From a virus, in IMG/VR virus record IMGVR_UViG_3300020438_000168, positions 1-30,150 of that record: 30,150 bases of DNA; one strand, 5' to 3'. Made by a program: the position numbers and the translations under genes. Position 1 is the first letter of the stretch. Each line of letters begins with the position of its first letter. Shown piece by piece: positions 11,928 to 19,546 of the stretch. The notes under the pieces were generated by a model, which was not told the origin of the DNA, made no database searches, and saw only the letters and a list, made by a program, of their open reading frames with translations.

Positions 11928-13220
11928 ATGAGCTTGAATGAGGTCAGTTTAAGATATGCACAGGGGGAAGTGTTCAATAGTGAGAAAAGATTTAGGTTAT
12001 TGGTAGCTGGGAGAAGGTTTGGGAAGAGTTATCTTAGTTGTATAGAGCTATTGAGAGGAGCGATAGAGAGGCCTGGGGAGGTATATTTCTATTGTGCCCC
12101 TACTTATAGGATGGCAAAGGATATTGCGTGGAAGGAATTGAAAAAGTTAGTGCCGAAGGTGTGGGTGCAGGCTAAGAATGAGACAGATCTGAGGTTAGAT
12201 TTGATAAATGGATCAAGTATTGAATTAAAGGGAACTGAAAATGCGATGGCATTGAGGGGTAGGAGTTTAGCTGGTGTTGTATTGGATGAGGCTGCATTTA
12301 TGGATCGTGATGTATGGGCTGAAGTTATCAGACCTGCATTGGCTGATAAACAGGGTTGGGCTTTATTTATTAGTACTCCTGCATTGGCTGATAAACAGGG
12401 TTGGGCTTTATTTATTAGTACTCCTGATGGAACTGCGAGTTGGTTTTATGATATGTGGTGTTTTTGTGGTGAGAGGGAATGGGAGGATTGGCAAAGATGG
12501 AGTTTTACTACAGTTGAAGGGGGTAATGTAAAGGAAGAGGAAGTAGAAGCAGCTAGAGGTCAATTAGATGAGAGGACATTCAGACAGGAATTTGAAGCTA
12601 GTTTTGAGAATTTAACTGGACTGGTTGCTGTTAGTTTCGGTGATGACAATATTGATAAGACTGTAGAAGATTTACATATGCTGCCGTTGTTATTGGGTCT
12701 GGATTTTAACGTAGATCCTATGGCGGGGGTCTGTGCTGTTAAACATGATGATACACTATATGTCTTTGATGAGATTATGCTGACAGGAGGTGCTACAACT
12801 TGGGATTTTGCTGAAGAAGTCACGAGAAGATATGGAATTGATCGAAGAATTATTGCCTGTCCTGACCCTACTGGTAACGCAAGAAAGACAAGTGGGTTGG
12901 GAGTTACAGATCATACTATTTTAAGAAGGTCAGGTTTTACTGTTATGAGTCCTAAAGCTCCCTGGAAGATCAGAGATAAGATAACTGCTGTCAATACTGC
13001 CTTATTTGATGCGAATGGTGCGAGGAGGACATTAATACATCCCAGATGTAAAGAATTGATAAAAGCACTCAGAACTTTAACTTATGCACCGAATACAGGA
13101 TTACCTAATAAAAACTTGGGTGTTGATCATGCTTTTGATGCTTTTGGTTATCTTTGTCTACAACAATTTAATTTGGCAAAACCAGAGACACTAGGTCAAA
13201 CTGCGTTTAGAATATACTAA
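11928..13220 (+). CDS. terL: Terminase large subunit (ATPase-nuclease)
   Basis: Packaging motor and headful/cos nuclease. Walker A AGRRFGKS (residues 27-34), Walker B GVVLDEAAF (116-124), a coupling-motif region ALFISTP, then an RNase H-like nuclease with Asp259 in GLDFN, Glu282 in VFDEIM and VDHAFDAFGY with Asp400/Asp404. Residues 136-150 and 151-165 are an exact duplicate (PALADKQGWALFIST), encoded by a 45-bp tandem repeat, and lie between Walker B and the end of the ATPase. Frame is kept. Without the extra copy the protein would be about 415 residues. No obvious Shine-Dalgarno; a TAATAT box 30 bases upstream may be the -10. Confidence 0.95.
   Translation: MSLNEVSLRYAQGEVFNSEKRFRLLVAGRRFGKSYLSCIELLRGAIERPGEVYFYCAPTYRMAKDIAWKELKKLVPKVWVQAKNETDLRLDLINGSSIELKGTENAMALRGRSLAGVVLDEAAFMDRDVWAEVIRPALADKQGWALFISTPALADKQGWALFISTPDGTASWFYDMWCFCGEREWEDWQRWSFTTVEGGNVKEEEVEAARGQLDERTFRQEFEASFENLTGLVAVSFGDDNIDKTVEDLHMLPLLLGLDFNVDPMAGVCAVKHDDTLYVFDEIMLTGGATTWDFAEEVTRRYGIDRRIIACPDPTGNARKTSGLGVTDHTILRRSGFTVMSPKAPWKIRDKITAVNTALFDANGARRTLIHPRCKELIKALRTLTYAPNTGLPNKNLGVDHAFDAFGYLCLQQFNLAKPETLGQTAFRIY
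12333..12426 (+). repeat. Perfect 45-bp tandem duplication inside terL
   Basis: 12333-12377 and 12378-12422 are identical; the next four bases (CCTG) also continue the repeat. It adds 15 residues in frame in the terminase ATPase domain. Zero divergence implies a recent event or an assembly error. Confidence 0.97.
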
Positions 13221-13239
13221 GAACTACCTAATTCTTACT

Positions 13240-13317
13240 ATGTATCATTCAACTACTAAGAAAAAGAAGAAAAAAAAGAAGGGAGGTAAAAAACGTGGCG
13301 AATGTACCTGTAAATAA
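13240..13317 (+). CDS. Possible lysine-rich micro-ORF, 25 aa
   Basis: Short frame encoding MYHSTTKKKKKK then KKGGKKRGECTCK. It overlaps the start of the better-supported 13295 gene and contains that gene's Shine-Dalgarno sequence, so it may be only leader sequence or a coupling ORF. The lysine run matches the composition of the real small proteins that follow. Confidence 0.25.
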   Translation: MYHSTTKKKKKKKKGGKKRGECTCK

Positions 13318-13468
13318 AGCGTTATACTCTAGAGTAAAATCAGAAGCAAAACGTAAGTTTGCTGTTTATCCTTCTGCCTACGCTAATGCTTGGTTAGTCC
13401 GAGAGTATAAAAAGCGTGGTGGTACTTATCGAGTGGAGAAAAAACGTGCCACAAAGAAAAAAAAGTAG
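13295..13468 (+). CDS. Small basic phage protein, 57 aa (marine-virus conserved type)
   Basis: GTG start with a strong ribosome site (GGGAGG eight bases upstream). The product contains VNKALYSRVKSEAKRKF then VYPSAYANAWLVREYKKRG and a C-terminal lysine tail (RATKKKK). I recognise the PSAYANAWLVxEYKKRGG pattern as recurring in small proteins of marine phages and large DNA viruses, function unknown. Strong positive charge suggests DNA binding, perhaps during packaging. It overlaps the next gene by 23 bases. Confidence 0.8.
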   Translation: MANVPVNKALYSRVKSEAKRKFAVYPSAYANAWLVREYKKRGGTYRVEKKRATKKKK

Positions 13469-13736
13469 TACAAGTCCTAGAGCTAAAGGTGGTTTAACAC
13501 GTTGGTTTAAGGAAAACTGGGTTGATGTTAAAACTGGTAAACCTTGTGGTCGTTCAAAAGGTGAAGATAGAGCATATCCTGCCTGTAGACCTAAAAAACG
13601 TGTATCAAGTAAGACACCTAAGACTGTAGGAGAAATGTCAGCAAGTGAAAAAGCTAAATTTAAACGTGAAAAAACTAGTAGTAAAAAAATAAATTATCAA
13701 CATAGACGTAAAACAACGAGGAAAAAGAAAAAATGA
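13446..13736 (+). CDS. Small basic protein, 96 aa (DUF5872-like)
   Basis: Product PQRKKSSTSPRAKGG, then LTRWFKENWVDVKTGKPCGR and GEDRAYPACRPKKRV, then a long basic tail ending RKKKK. The W-x-DVKTGKPCGR...YPxCRP pattern is a small conserved module of marine phages and giant viruses (DUF5872-type as I remember it). The two Cys could bind zinc. The preferred start is GTG at 13446 (GGAG nine bases upstream) rather than the ATG at 13416, which lies deep in the preceding gene. Confidence 0.78.
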   Translation: MPQRKKSSTSPRAKGGLTRWFKENWVDVKTGKPCGRSKGEDRAYPACRPKKRVSSKTPKTVGEMSASEKAKFKREKTSSKKINYQHRRKTTRKKKK

Positions 13737-13831
13737 GTAAATCTGCTGCAATGAGTCGATGTCAAGGTTACATCGCAAGTGTCAAAAAAGGTAAGAAAAA
13801 GAAAACTAAGCCAAAAAAGAAAAAGAAATGA
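13733..13831 (+). CDS. Lysine-tailed micro-protein, 32 aa
   Basis: MSKSAAMSRCQGYIASVKKG followed by KKKKTKPKKKKK. Coupled to the previous gene by ATGA. About half of its residues are Lys/Arg, all towards the C-terminus. Likely nucleic-acid binding; too short for family assignment. Confidence 0.6.
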   Translation: MSKSAAMSRCQGYIASVKKGKKKKTKPKKKKK

Positions 13832-13877
13832 GTGTAAAATCTTTAGTAAAGCGGTAACATAGAGTTATCTAAGTAAA

Positions 13878-14027
13878 ATGAAACTTACTTCTTCTCAAAA
13901 GAACAAACTTAAGGAACATTCTGTTCATCATTCTCAGAAACATATGGAATTTATGAAAAGACGTATGAGAGCAGGAGATTCATTTACTCAAGCCCATAAA
14001 AAGGCACAAGTGAAGGTAGGAAAATAA
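13878..14027 (+). CDS. Small basic protein, 49 aa
   Basis: MKLTSSQKNKLKEHSVHHSQ, then KHMEFMKRRMRAGDSFTQAH and KKAQVKVGK. The pattern LKEHSxHHSxKHMxxMxxxMRxGxSFxxAHxxAxxKVGK is one I recognise from small proteins in marine phages and giant viruses; function unknown. His- and Lys-rich, probably DNA- or metal-binding. Its stop overlaps the next ATG (TAATG). Confidence 0.78.
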   Translation: MKLTSSQKNKLKEHSVHHSQKHMEFMKRRMRAGDSFTQAHKKAQVKVGK

Positions 14028-14296
14028 TGCCACGGAAAAAAGGAGTTAGTTTATCTATAGGAAGAGGCGAAAAGTCTAAGAAAGGTGGACTAACTGCTAA
14101 AGGCCGTAAAAAATATAATGCTGCTACTGGTAGTAATTTAAAAGCACCAGTTACTAAAAAATCAGGATTAACACCAAAAGAAAAAGCAAGAAGGAAATCG
14201 TTTTGTGCGAGAATGAGTGGAATGCCTGGGCCTTTGAAAGATAAAAAAGGCAGACCTACAAGAAAAGCGTTAGCCTTAAAACGATGGAGGTGTTGA
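14027..14296 (+). CDS. Small basic protein, 89 aa (DUF6321-like)
   Basis: MPRKKGVSLSIGRGEKSKKGG, LTAKGRKKYNAATGSNLKAP, then SFCARMSGMPGPLKDKKGRP and a C-terminal RWRC. The combination GGLTxxGRxKYNxxTGSxLKxPV...RKSFCARMxGMPGP is a conserved module of marine phages (DUF6321-type from memory). Strongly basic; likely DNA-binding, perhaps internal head protein. Ends one base before the portal ATG, so co-expressed with structural genes. Confidence 0.8.
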   Translation: MPRKKGVSLSIGRGEKSKKGGLTAKGRKKYNAATGSNLKAPVTKKSGLTPKEKARRKSFCARMSGMPGPLKDKKGRPTRKALALKRWRC

Positions 14297-14297
14297 A

Positions 14298-15740
14298 ATG
14301 ACTTATGCATTACCAGGATTATTAAAAACAAGTATTACTGCCTCATCTTCTGTAGGAGGTGTTGATAGTCCATTTGTTCGTACTAGAGCAGTATTGGACA
14401 TGGTCAAGGGTTGGGAAATAATGAAAGCTGTAAGTGAAGGAACAGAATATCTTAGAGAAAATAGCGAAGCCTTTCTACCTCTAGAACCTAGAGAAGATTA
14501 CGATGCTTATCTTGCAAGAGTAAATAGATCAGTATTTAGTCCTTTCACACAAAGATTAATCAGAGCAGCTACAGGTTTAGTTCTTAGAAAACCAATAACT
14601 TTAAATGGAGATCCTTATTGGACTGAAATGTTCAAGATGGATGTTGATGGTTGCAAATCTGATTTAGATGAATACGCAAGAAGATTATTAATGTGTTCAT
14701 TAACTTATGGTCAAAGTCATATTCTTGTTGATTATCCTGCACCTTCTGGTGCAATGAGTTTAGCTGAAGAACGTCAACAGAATCGTAGACCATATTGGAT
14801 CGAAATAGATCCTACAAATATCTATGGTTGGAGATTAGACAGAGAATCTAATTATGGAAATTTAACTCAGGTAAGAATAGCTGAAAGGGCAGTATTACCC
14901 GATGGTGCTTTTGGTGAAAAGATTTATGAGCAGATGAGAGTTATAGAACCTGGTCGTTATCGTGTTTTTAGAAAGAAAGGAACAATAGAAGATATGTATG
15001 AAGAAGATAGCGGTGCTTATGCTGGAAATATGAATAGTCCTGCTGGAGAAACAGATTTTAAATTAGCAGAATCAGGAGAATTTTCTCTTGGTGAAATACC
15101 ATTAGTTACTGTTTATTCTGGAAAAGTTGAAAATTTAGTAAGTAAACCACCTTTATTAGATATTGCGTATCTTAATCTTGCACATTTTCAAAGACAAGCT
15201 GATTTGATACATAGTTTGCACGTTGCATCTCAACCAATGCTAGTAATGGAAGGATATGATGATCAGACAAAAGATTTAGCTATATCTGTAAACTACGCAA
15301 TGGCAACTCAGCCAGGAAATAAAGTGTATTATGTTGAACCAGCTAGTAGTGCATTTGAAGCACAATCGGCTGAAATAAGAGAATTACAAATGCAAATGGC
15401 TACTCTTGGTATTAGTACATTAAGTCAACAAAAGTTTGTAGCGGAAAGTGCTGACGCTCGAAGATTAGATCGAGTTGATACTAATTCTATGCTTGCAATG
15501 GTATCTATGGAATTAGAACAAAAGTTACAAAAAGCATTTAATTTATCTGCACAGTATGTAGGAATAGAACCACCAGAAGTAAAAATTAGTAGAGATTTTG
15601 ATATTGAAAGACTGATAGGGCAAGATATTACAGCATTAACATCATTATTTGATCAACAAGTCATTGATAGAGAAGAGTTTAGAGATATTTTGGTACAAGG
15701 TGAAGTGTTACCTTCAGCGAATGAGGCTAAATCTGAATAA
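14298..15740 (+). CDS. Portal protein (DUF4055-type)
   Basis: Dodecameric ring protein at the head vertex through which DNA is packaged. The 480-residue product shows DUF4055 features: KGWEIMKAVSEGTEYLREN and LPLEPREDYDAYLARVNRS near residues 38-78, FTQRLIRAATGLVLRKP, DEYARRLLMCSLTYGQSHILVDYP near 120-150, and a C-terminal region with LGISTLSQQKFVAESADARRLDRVDTNSML followed by a long helix. Placement between terminase and scaffold genes is canonical. No protease domain is attached. Confidence 0.88.
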   Translation: MTYALPGLLKTSITASSSVGGVDSPFVRTRAVLDMVKGWEIMKAVSEGTEYLRENSEAFLPLEPREDYDAYLARVNRSVFSPFTQRLIRAATGLVLRKPITLNGDPYWTEMFKMDVDGCKSDLDEYARRLLMCSLTYGQSHILVDYPAPSGAMSLAEERQQNRRPYWIEIDPTNIYGWRLDRESNYGNLTQVRIAERAVLPDGAFGEKIYEQMRVIEPGRYRVFRKKGTIEDMYEEDSGAYAGNMNSPAGETDFKLAESGEFSLGEIPLVTVYSGKVENLVSKPPLLDIAYLNLAHFQRQADLIHSLHVASQPMLVMEGYDDQTKDLAISVNYAMATQPGNKVYYVEPASSAFEAQSAEIRELQMQMATLGISTLSQQKFVAESADARRLDRVDTNSMLAMVSMELEQKLQKAFNLSAQYVGIEPPEVKISRDFDIERLIGQDITALTSLFDQQVIDREEFRDILVQGEVLPSANEAKSE

Positions 15741-15774
15741 TCTGTTACAATGATATACAAGTACATACATTATT

Positions 15775-16059
15775 ATGTCTAAATTTCTGGACTACGTTGA
15801 ACAACCTGATGGAAGTTTCAAGTGGCAAATGGCAGAAATTCCTGCTGTTAAATCTACACAAAATGTAGAACCAGAACCAGTTGTAAAATCTGAACTAAAA
15901 GAAAAACTTTCTGTTCAGAAAGAAACAACTGCTGATTTTGAATCTATGTCTAAAAAACAATTAGAGACTTATGCTCGTACCATAGGAATTGAATTAGATA
16001 GAAGACATAATAAGGCAGAATTAATTGCCGAAATTGAAAAATTTACTTCACCTGATTAA
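15775..16059 (+). CDS. SAP/HeH-like domain protein, 94 aa
   Basis: N-terminal half: FLDYVEQPDGSFKWQMAEIP and a charged linker. C-terminal half: MSKKQLETYARTIGIELDRR followed by HNKAELIAEIEKF, a helix-extended-helix (SAP/HeH/LEM-like) fold known in small phage head-region proteins and nucleic-acid binding proteins. It lies between portal and scaffold, two bases before the scaffold ATG. Possible head completion or DNA-end binding function. Confidence 0.7.
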   Translation: MSKFLDYVEQPDGSFKWQMAEIPAVKSTQNVEPEPVVKSELKEKLSVQKETTADFESMSKKQLETYARTIGIELDRRHNKAELIAEIEKFTSPD

Positions 16060-16061
16060 CT

Positions 16062-16784
16062 ATGATTGAAGAAAAAGTAGTTCAGTCTGAGTCTGTGACT
16101 CCTACTGATCAGTCCGTGACTGAAACTCCTTCACAACCAACAGCCCCAAATTTAGATTCTGTGAAAGCAGAATATGAAAATCAATTATCTGCTCTTAAAA
16201 AACAAGTTGCAGATGAACAAGAAAAATTCAAAGGTGCAAAAAGTAAATTAGACGAAGTTTATAAGAAAAAAGAAGCAGAACGTACCAAAGAATTAGAAGA
16301 TCAAGGACAATGGAAAACATTGTGGGAAGAAGCCAATAAAACTGCACAGGAAAAAGATACACAGATCAATACGTTATCTCAGCAGTTACAGGATATGAAA
16401 ACTTCTAATGAAGTAGCTTCTACAAAAACTACAGCATTAGCAGCTATTAGTAATCAAGGTGCTATAAATGCAGAACAAATGCTTTCACTATTACAGGGAA
16501 AATTACAAAAAAATGCTGAAGGTAAGGTTGTTGTTCTTAATGGTGGGGTTGAACAAGATTTAAATACTTATCTTACAAGTCTTAAAAATCCTGGTAGTGG
16601 TTACGAACATCATTTTAAAGCTAGTAGTTCTGCTGGTATGGGTGCAAAGCCTAGTCCTATATCAAATGTGTCAGGTGGAACAGATAATCCTTGGAAGAGT
16701 GGCAATTTGACTCAACAGCTTATAATGGAGAATGAGAACCCCGAACTCTCAGCCGTGCTGAAGAGGGAGGCTCAAACAAAATAG
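16062..16784 (+). CDS. Capsid scaffolding protein
   Basis: Probable scaffold guiding capsid assembly. Layout typical of scaffolds: acidic disordered N-terminal part (residues 1-30, Thr/Pro-rich), a long coiled coil (about 31-120, e.g. EYENQLSALKKQVADEQEK and QINTLSQQLQDMKT), then a C-terminal region with Gly/Ser/Pro and a short end (LSAVLKREAQTK) likely to contact the coat. Directly upstream of the capsid gene. No protease motif. Confidence 0.82.
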   Translation: MIEEKVVQSESVTPTDQSVTETPSQPTAPNLDSVKAEYENQLSALKKQVADEQEKFKGAKSKLDEVYKKKEAERTKELEDQGQWKTLWEEANKTAQEKDTQINTLSQQLQDMKTSNEVASTKTTALAAISNQGAINAEQMLSLLQGKLQKNAEGKVVVLNGGVEQDLNTYLTSLKNPGSGYEHHFKASSSAGMGAKPSPISNVSGGTDNPWKSGNLTQQLIMENENPELSAVLKREAQTK

Positions 16785-16824
16785 TTAGTTTCTGTGAAAC
16801 TAATGCCCTTATCTGTGATTAGGG
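16785..16824 (+). promoter_or_regulatory. Twin hairpins with identical TGT loops before the capsid gene
   Basis: TTAGTTTC-TGT-GAAACTAA (16785-16803) is a perfect 8-bp stem starting at the base after the scaffold stop. CCCTTATC-TGT-GATTAGGG (16806-16824) is a second stem with one T-T mismatch. Neither is followed by a T-run. They may stabilise or process the capsid mRNA. Confidence 0.55.
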
Positions 16825-16853
16825 TATCGCAAACATAAAAAAGGTAAATCTGA

Positions 16854-17933
16854 ATGGCTGCTCCGTTTCAGAATTATACTGGCGGTGTCCTACTAGCGGA
16901 TGTCGTCAAGAGAAATAATTTTAGTACTTACGTTTCCGAAGCTATCAAGGAACGTAGTGCATTTATCAAATCTGGTGCTGTAGTTCGTAACCCTCTGCTT
17001 GACTCAACAGAAGGTGGAACAAGAATCCAAGTTCCAGAATTTAACCCAATCGCCCCAACAGAAGAAATTCTAACTGGTGCTGCTGGATGGGGAACATCAT
17101 CTGGAGGTTACTTAACACCTCAGAAGATTAGTTCTGCAACACAAGTTGCAACTATTTGTCATAGAGCATTTGCATATGCTGTTGACGATCTTGCTATCTT
17201 GGCTGCTGGTGAAGATCCAATGGGTCACATCAGAAACCAACTTGCAGATGCAATCAACAAATTAAATAACGCTAGATTGTTCTCACATTTAGCTGGTTTA
17301 TTTGGAACTGCATTAGCAGCTAACAAGTTAGACGTAGCAAAAGCTGGTGCTAGTGCTACTGAAGTTAACTTCTTAACAGCTTCAACTATTTCAAGAGCGA
17401 GAAACTTGCTTGGAGAAAGAGGAGAGGATCTTGATCTCCTAATCGTTCACCCAACAGTTGCTTACTACCTCTATCAGGTTGGTATGTTAACTTTCTCTAC
17501 TTCTGCATTATCAACAGGAACTAACCTCACTTGGGGTGGCGGTGGTGTTGGTATCAGCGATAGAGCCGTTGGTGAATTTGCTGGATGTACAGTTGTTGTT
17601 GACTCTGCTGTTAACACAGTTGCACCATCTAGTTCAAGTGGTCATCAAATCGAGTTCTTCTGCTACCTAACATCTTCAGGAACAATCCTCGAAGGTAATC
17701 AGCAAGCACTAAGAATCGAAGCTGAAAGAAACATTCTTTCTAAGCAGGATGTAATGTCAGTTGACTACCATAGTGCTTATCACGTTATGGGTACTAAGTG
17801 GAACGTTGCTGATGACAACCCAACTAATGCGAACTTAGCAACAGCTAACAAGTGGGCATTAACATATGATGCTGACTTAATTCCATTAGTTCAGTTAACT
17901 GTTAACTCACCTCTTGATACTTCAACTTATTAA
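16854..17933 (+). CDS. Major capsid protein
   Basis: The 359-residue product follows scaffold and precedes the adaptor, the usual place of the HK97-type coat. It opens AAPFQNYTGGVLLADVVKRN, has EGGTRIQVPEFNPI, a spine-helix-like AVDDLAILAAGEDPMGHIRNQLADAINKLNNARL in two blocks (about residues 108-145), a Gly-rich loop (TWGGGGVGISD) and an end with QDVMSVDYHSAYHVMGTKWN, matching phage coat proteins of this kind. Codons ending in C (AAC, TTC, TAC) are visibly more frequent than in neighbouring genes, typical of very highly expressed proteins. No N-terminal protease/delta domain. Confidence 0.9.
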   Translation: MAAPFQNYTGGVLLADVVKRNNFSTYVSEAIKERSAFIKSGAVVRNPLLDSTEGGTRIQVPEFNPIAPTEEILTGAAGWGTSSGGYLTPQKISSATQVATICHRAFAYAVDDLAILAAGEDPMGHIRNQLADAINKLNNARLFSHLAGLFGTALAANKLDVAKAGASATEVNFLTASTISRARNLLGERGEDLDLLIVHPTVAYYLYQVGMLTFSTSALSTGTNLTWGGGGVGISDRAVGEFAGCTVVVDSAVNTVAPSSSSGHQIEFFCYLTSSGTILEGNQQALRIEAERNILSKQDVMSVDYHSAYHVMGTKWNVADDNPTNANLATANKWALTYDADLIPLVQLTVNSPLDTSTY

Positions 17934-17969
17934 TCGTATTATTAAGTTGCAAAGCAAAGCAGTAAAGAA

Positions 17970-17996
17970 CCTCATCAATTATTGGTGGGGTTTTTT
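17970..17996 (+). terminator. Rho-independent terminator after the capsid gene
   Basis: CCTCATCAA - TTA - TTGGTGGGG (nine pairs with two G-T) followed by TTTTTT. It lies 37 bases after the capsid stop and would separate the portal-capsid unit from the connector genes. Confidence 0.9.
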
Positions 17997-18033
17997 CTTT
18001 ACGCTACAATAAAACTAAATTACTTTATAGATC

Positions 18034-18564
18034 GTGGCAGCTACTATAGACGCAACATTATCTGGAGCTAATGCTAATAGTTATGTCACATTAGCTGAAG
18101 CAGACGCATACTTTGAAACTGTTCCAAGTTCTACGCAATGGGATAATAAACAAGATGACAAAAAGAATCGAGCATTAATAGCAGCAACCCGATGGATTGA
18201 TAGCTTTGTATTTTTTGGAGATAGATGTGATCATGGACAGGCATTAAAGTTTCCTAGAAATAATTATCAGGTAGATGATGTAGAACTAGCTTGTACTGCA
18301 ATCCCAAATAATATTAAGTATGCACAATATGAATTAGCTAGAGCGTTAGCAAATGATACCGATGCAATGACAGGAAATATAGGAACAAATGGAAATATTG
18401 CAGAAGCAAAGTTAGGAGATTTACAAGTTAAATATAATCTTGCTAGTCAAGGAAATGGTTCTGTTAATAATATTATGGATGTTTACCCTTGGTTACAAAG
18501 TTACTTAGGAGCCTATATGATTGGTGGAGCAGGATCTTTTCAAATGAGAGTAGTAAGAGGATAA
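18034..18564 (+). CDS. Head-tail adaptor protein (DnaT-like fold family)
   Basis: Connector ring protein expected to sit under the portal. GTG start. The N-terminal SYVTLAEADAYFETVPSS, then KNRALIAATRWID and a C-terminal helical part match phage adaptor proteins often annotated as 'DnaT-like ssDNA-binding' in databases (residues about 15-120); despite the name, position directly after the capsid gene indicates an adaptor. 176 aa. A weak TACAAT -10 candidate lies at 18004-18009, just after the terminator. Confidence 0.75.
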   Translation: MAATIDATLSGANANSYVTLAEADAYFETVPSSTQWDNKQDDKKNRALIAATRWIDSFVFFGDRCDHGQALKFPRNNYQVDDVELACTAIPNNIKYAQYELARALANDTDAMTGNIGTNGNIAEAKLGDLQVKYNLASQGNGSVNNIMDVYPWLQSYLGAYMIGGAGSFQMRVVRG

Positions 18565-18565
18565 T

Positions 18566-18943
18566 ATGTCTTTAGTTGATAGTACATTTCAAGGATTACC
18601 AGAACAGTTATTAAATACTTTTGGTATTGATGTGACTTATATTAAAACTGCTACATCTCAGACATATAATACGACTACAGGAGAGGTAAGTGGATCTGAT
18701 ACGAATATTGAGATGAAAGCATTAATTAGTAATGTATCAGGATCTACTTATGAAGGTACAAGTCAGACAAATGATTTAAAAATTATTTTTGGTAATAAAG
18801 AGTTAGGAACATATTATCCAAAAGTTAAAGACAGGATTCAATATGCAGCAGATGGAGTGAATAAAGTTGCAAGAATTATTAGTATTAATACATCGAGGGG
18901 AGATAATCCTATACTTCATACAATTATTGCGAGGCCACAATAA
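18566..18943 (+). CDS. Head closure / stopper protein
   Basis: 125-residue protein with an opening helix (LPEQLLNTFGIDVTYI) and a beta-rich body (TYNTTTGEVSGSDTNIEMKALIS, DRIQYAADGVNKVARIISIN), as in lambda FII / SPP1 gp16-like head completion proteins. One base after the adaptor stop and adjacent to the next gene. Family call is by size, fold pattern and synteny. Confidence 0.65.
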   Translation: MSLVDSTFQGLPEQLLNTFGIDVTYIKTATSQTYNTTTGEVSGSDTNIEMKALISNVSGSTYEGTSQTNDLKIIFGNKELGTYYPKVKDRIQYAADGVNKVARIISINTSRGDNPILHTIIARPQ

Positions 18944-19546
18944 ATGGCAAAGGCAAGAAATGAATTACCAACATTTATAAAAGAACTTGATCGTTGGGCT
19001 GCAAGTGTTGCATATAGTGGCCCATTAAACGCAGCACAAGAAACTGTAGATAAATTGCAAAGAAAAGGGCCGATCTGGACAGGAGAATATGCAAACTCTT
19101 GGCAGATTACAGGTGCTGGTAGAACATCTTCGGGTACAAAACAACCTGGTGCTCCAGCTAAAATTAAAGTTCCAAGATTATCTGGTAGAGCAGTCACACG
19201 ATCTATTCTTGGTAAAAATAGGCTTAGTTTTAATATCACTAATGTTTCAGATCACAAGGACTATGCAGAAGATAAAAAATTAGGAAGATTTAGAAGATTC
19301 ACTCCACAACCAATAGGTGCTGGTAGAAAAGGAAGAAAGTGGGTGCAAACAGATACAGGAAGAAAACCTGGTGAATCATTAAGATATGAAATTGGAGGAG
19401 GTCGTGAAACAAGTGTTTCAAGCAGAACAGCACAACCTGATTGGTTAACAACATTCAAACGAGGAGGTGAATTAGATAAAACTGTTAAAATTGAGATAGA
19501 TAAAGCTATCCAAAAAGTAAAGCAAGGAGCTAAAGGTTTTAAATGA
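18944..19546 (+). CDS. HK97 gp10-like neck / minor tail protein
   Basis: 200-residue basic protein. N-terminal helix LPTFIKELDRWAASVAYSG and WTGEYANSWQI resemble HK97 gp10/lambda Z-type proteins, which take part in tail-head joining. The C-terminal half has many Arg/Lys (RFRRFTPQPIGAGRKGRKW) and a final amphipathic helix. It overlaps the tail-terminator gene by four bases (ATGA). Confidence 0.72.
   Translation: MAKARNELPTFIKELDRWAASVAYSGPLNAAQETVDKLQRKGPIWTGEYANSWQITGAGRTSSGTKQPGAPAKIKVPRLSGRAVTRSILGKNRLSFNITNVSDHKDYAEDKKLGRFRRFTPQPIGAGRKGRKWVQTDTGRKPGESLRYEIGGGRETSVSSRTAQPDWLTTFKRGGELDKTVKIEIDKAIQKVKQGAKGFK

Noticed and set aside
12274-12531. Open frame with internal repeats inside terL, +1 frame
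   Set aside because: Its repeat is only the terL 45-bp duplication read in another frame; no ribosome site and low-complexity Leu/Val/Gly composition.
13984-14331. Minus-strand frame opposite the 89-aa basic protein
   Set aside because: Shadow of a gene whose plus-strand product has a recognisable conserved pattern; the antisense product is hydrophobic and proline-rich.
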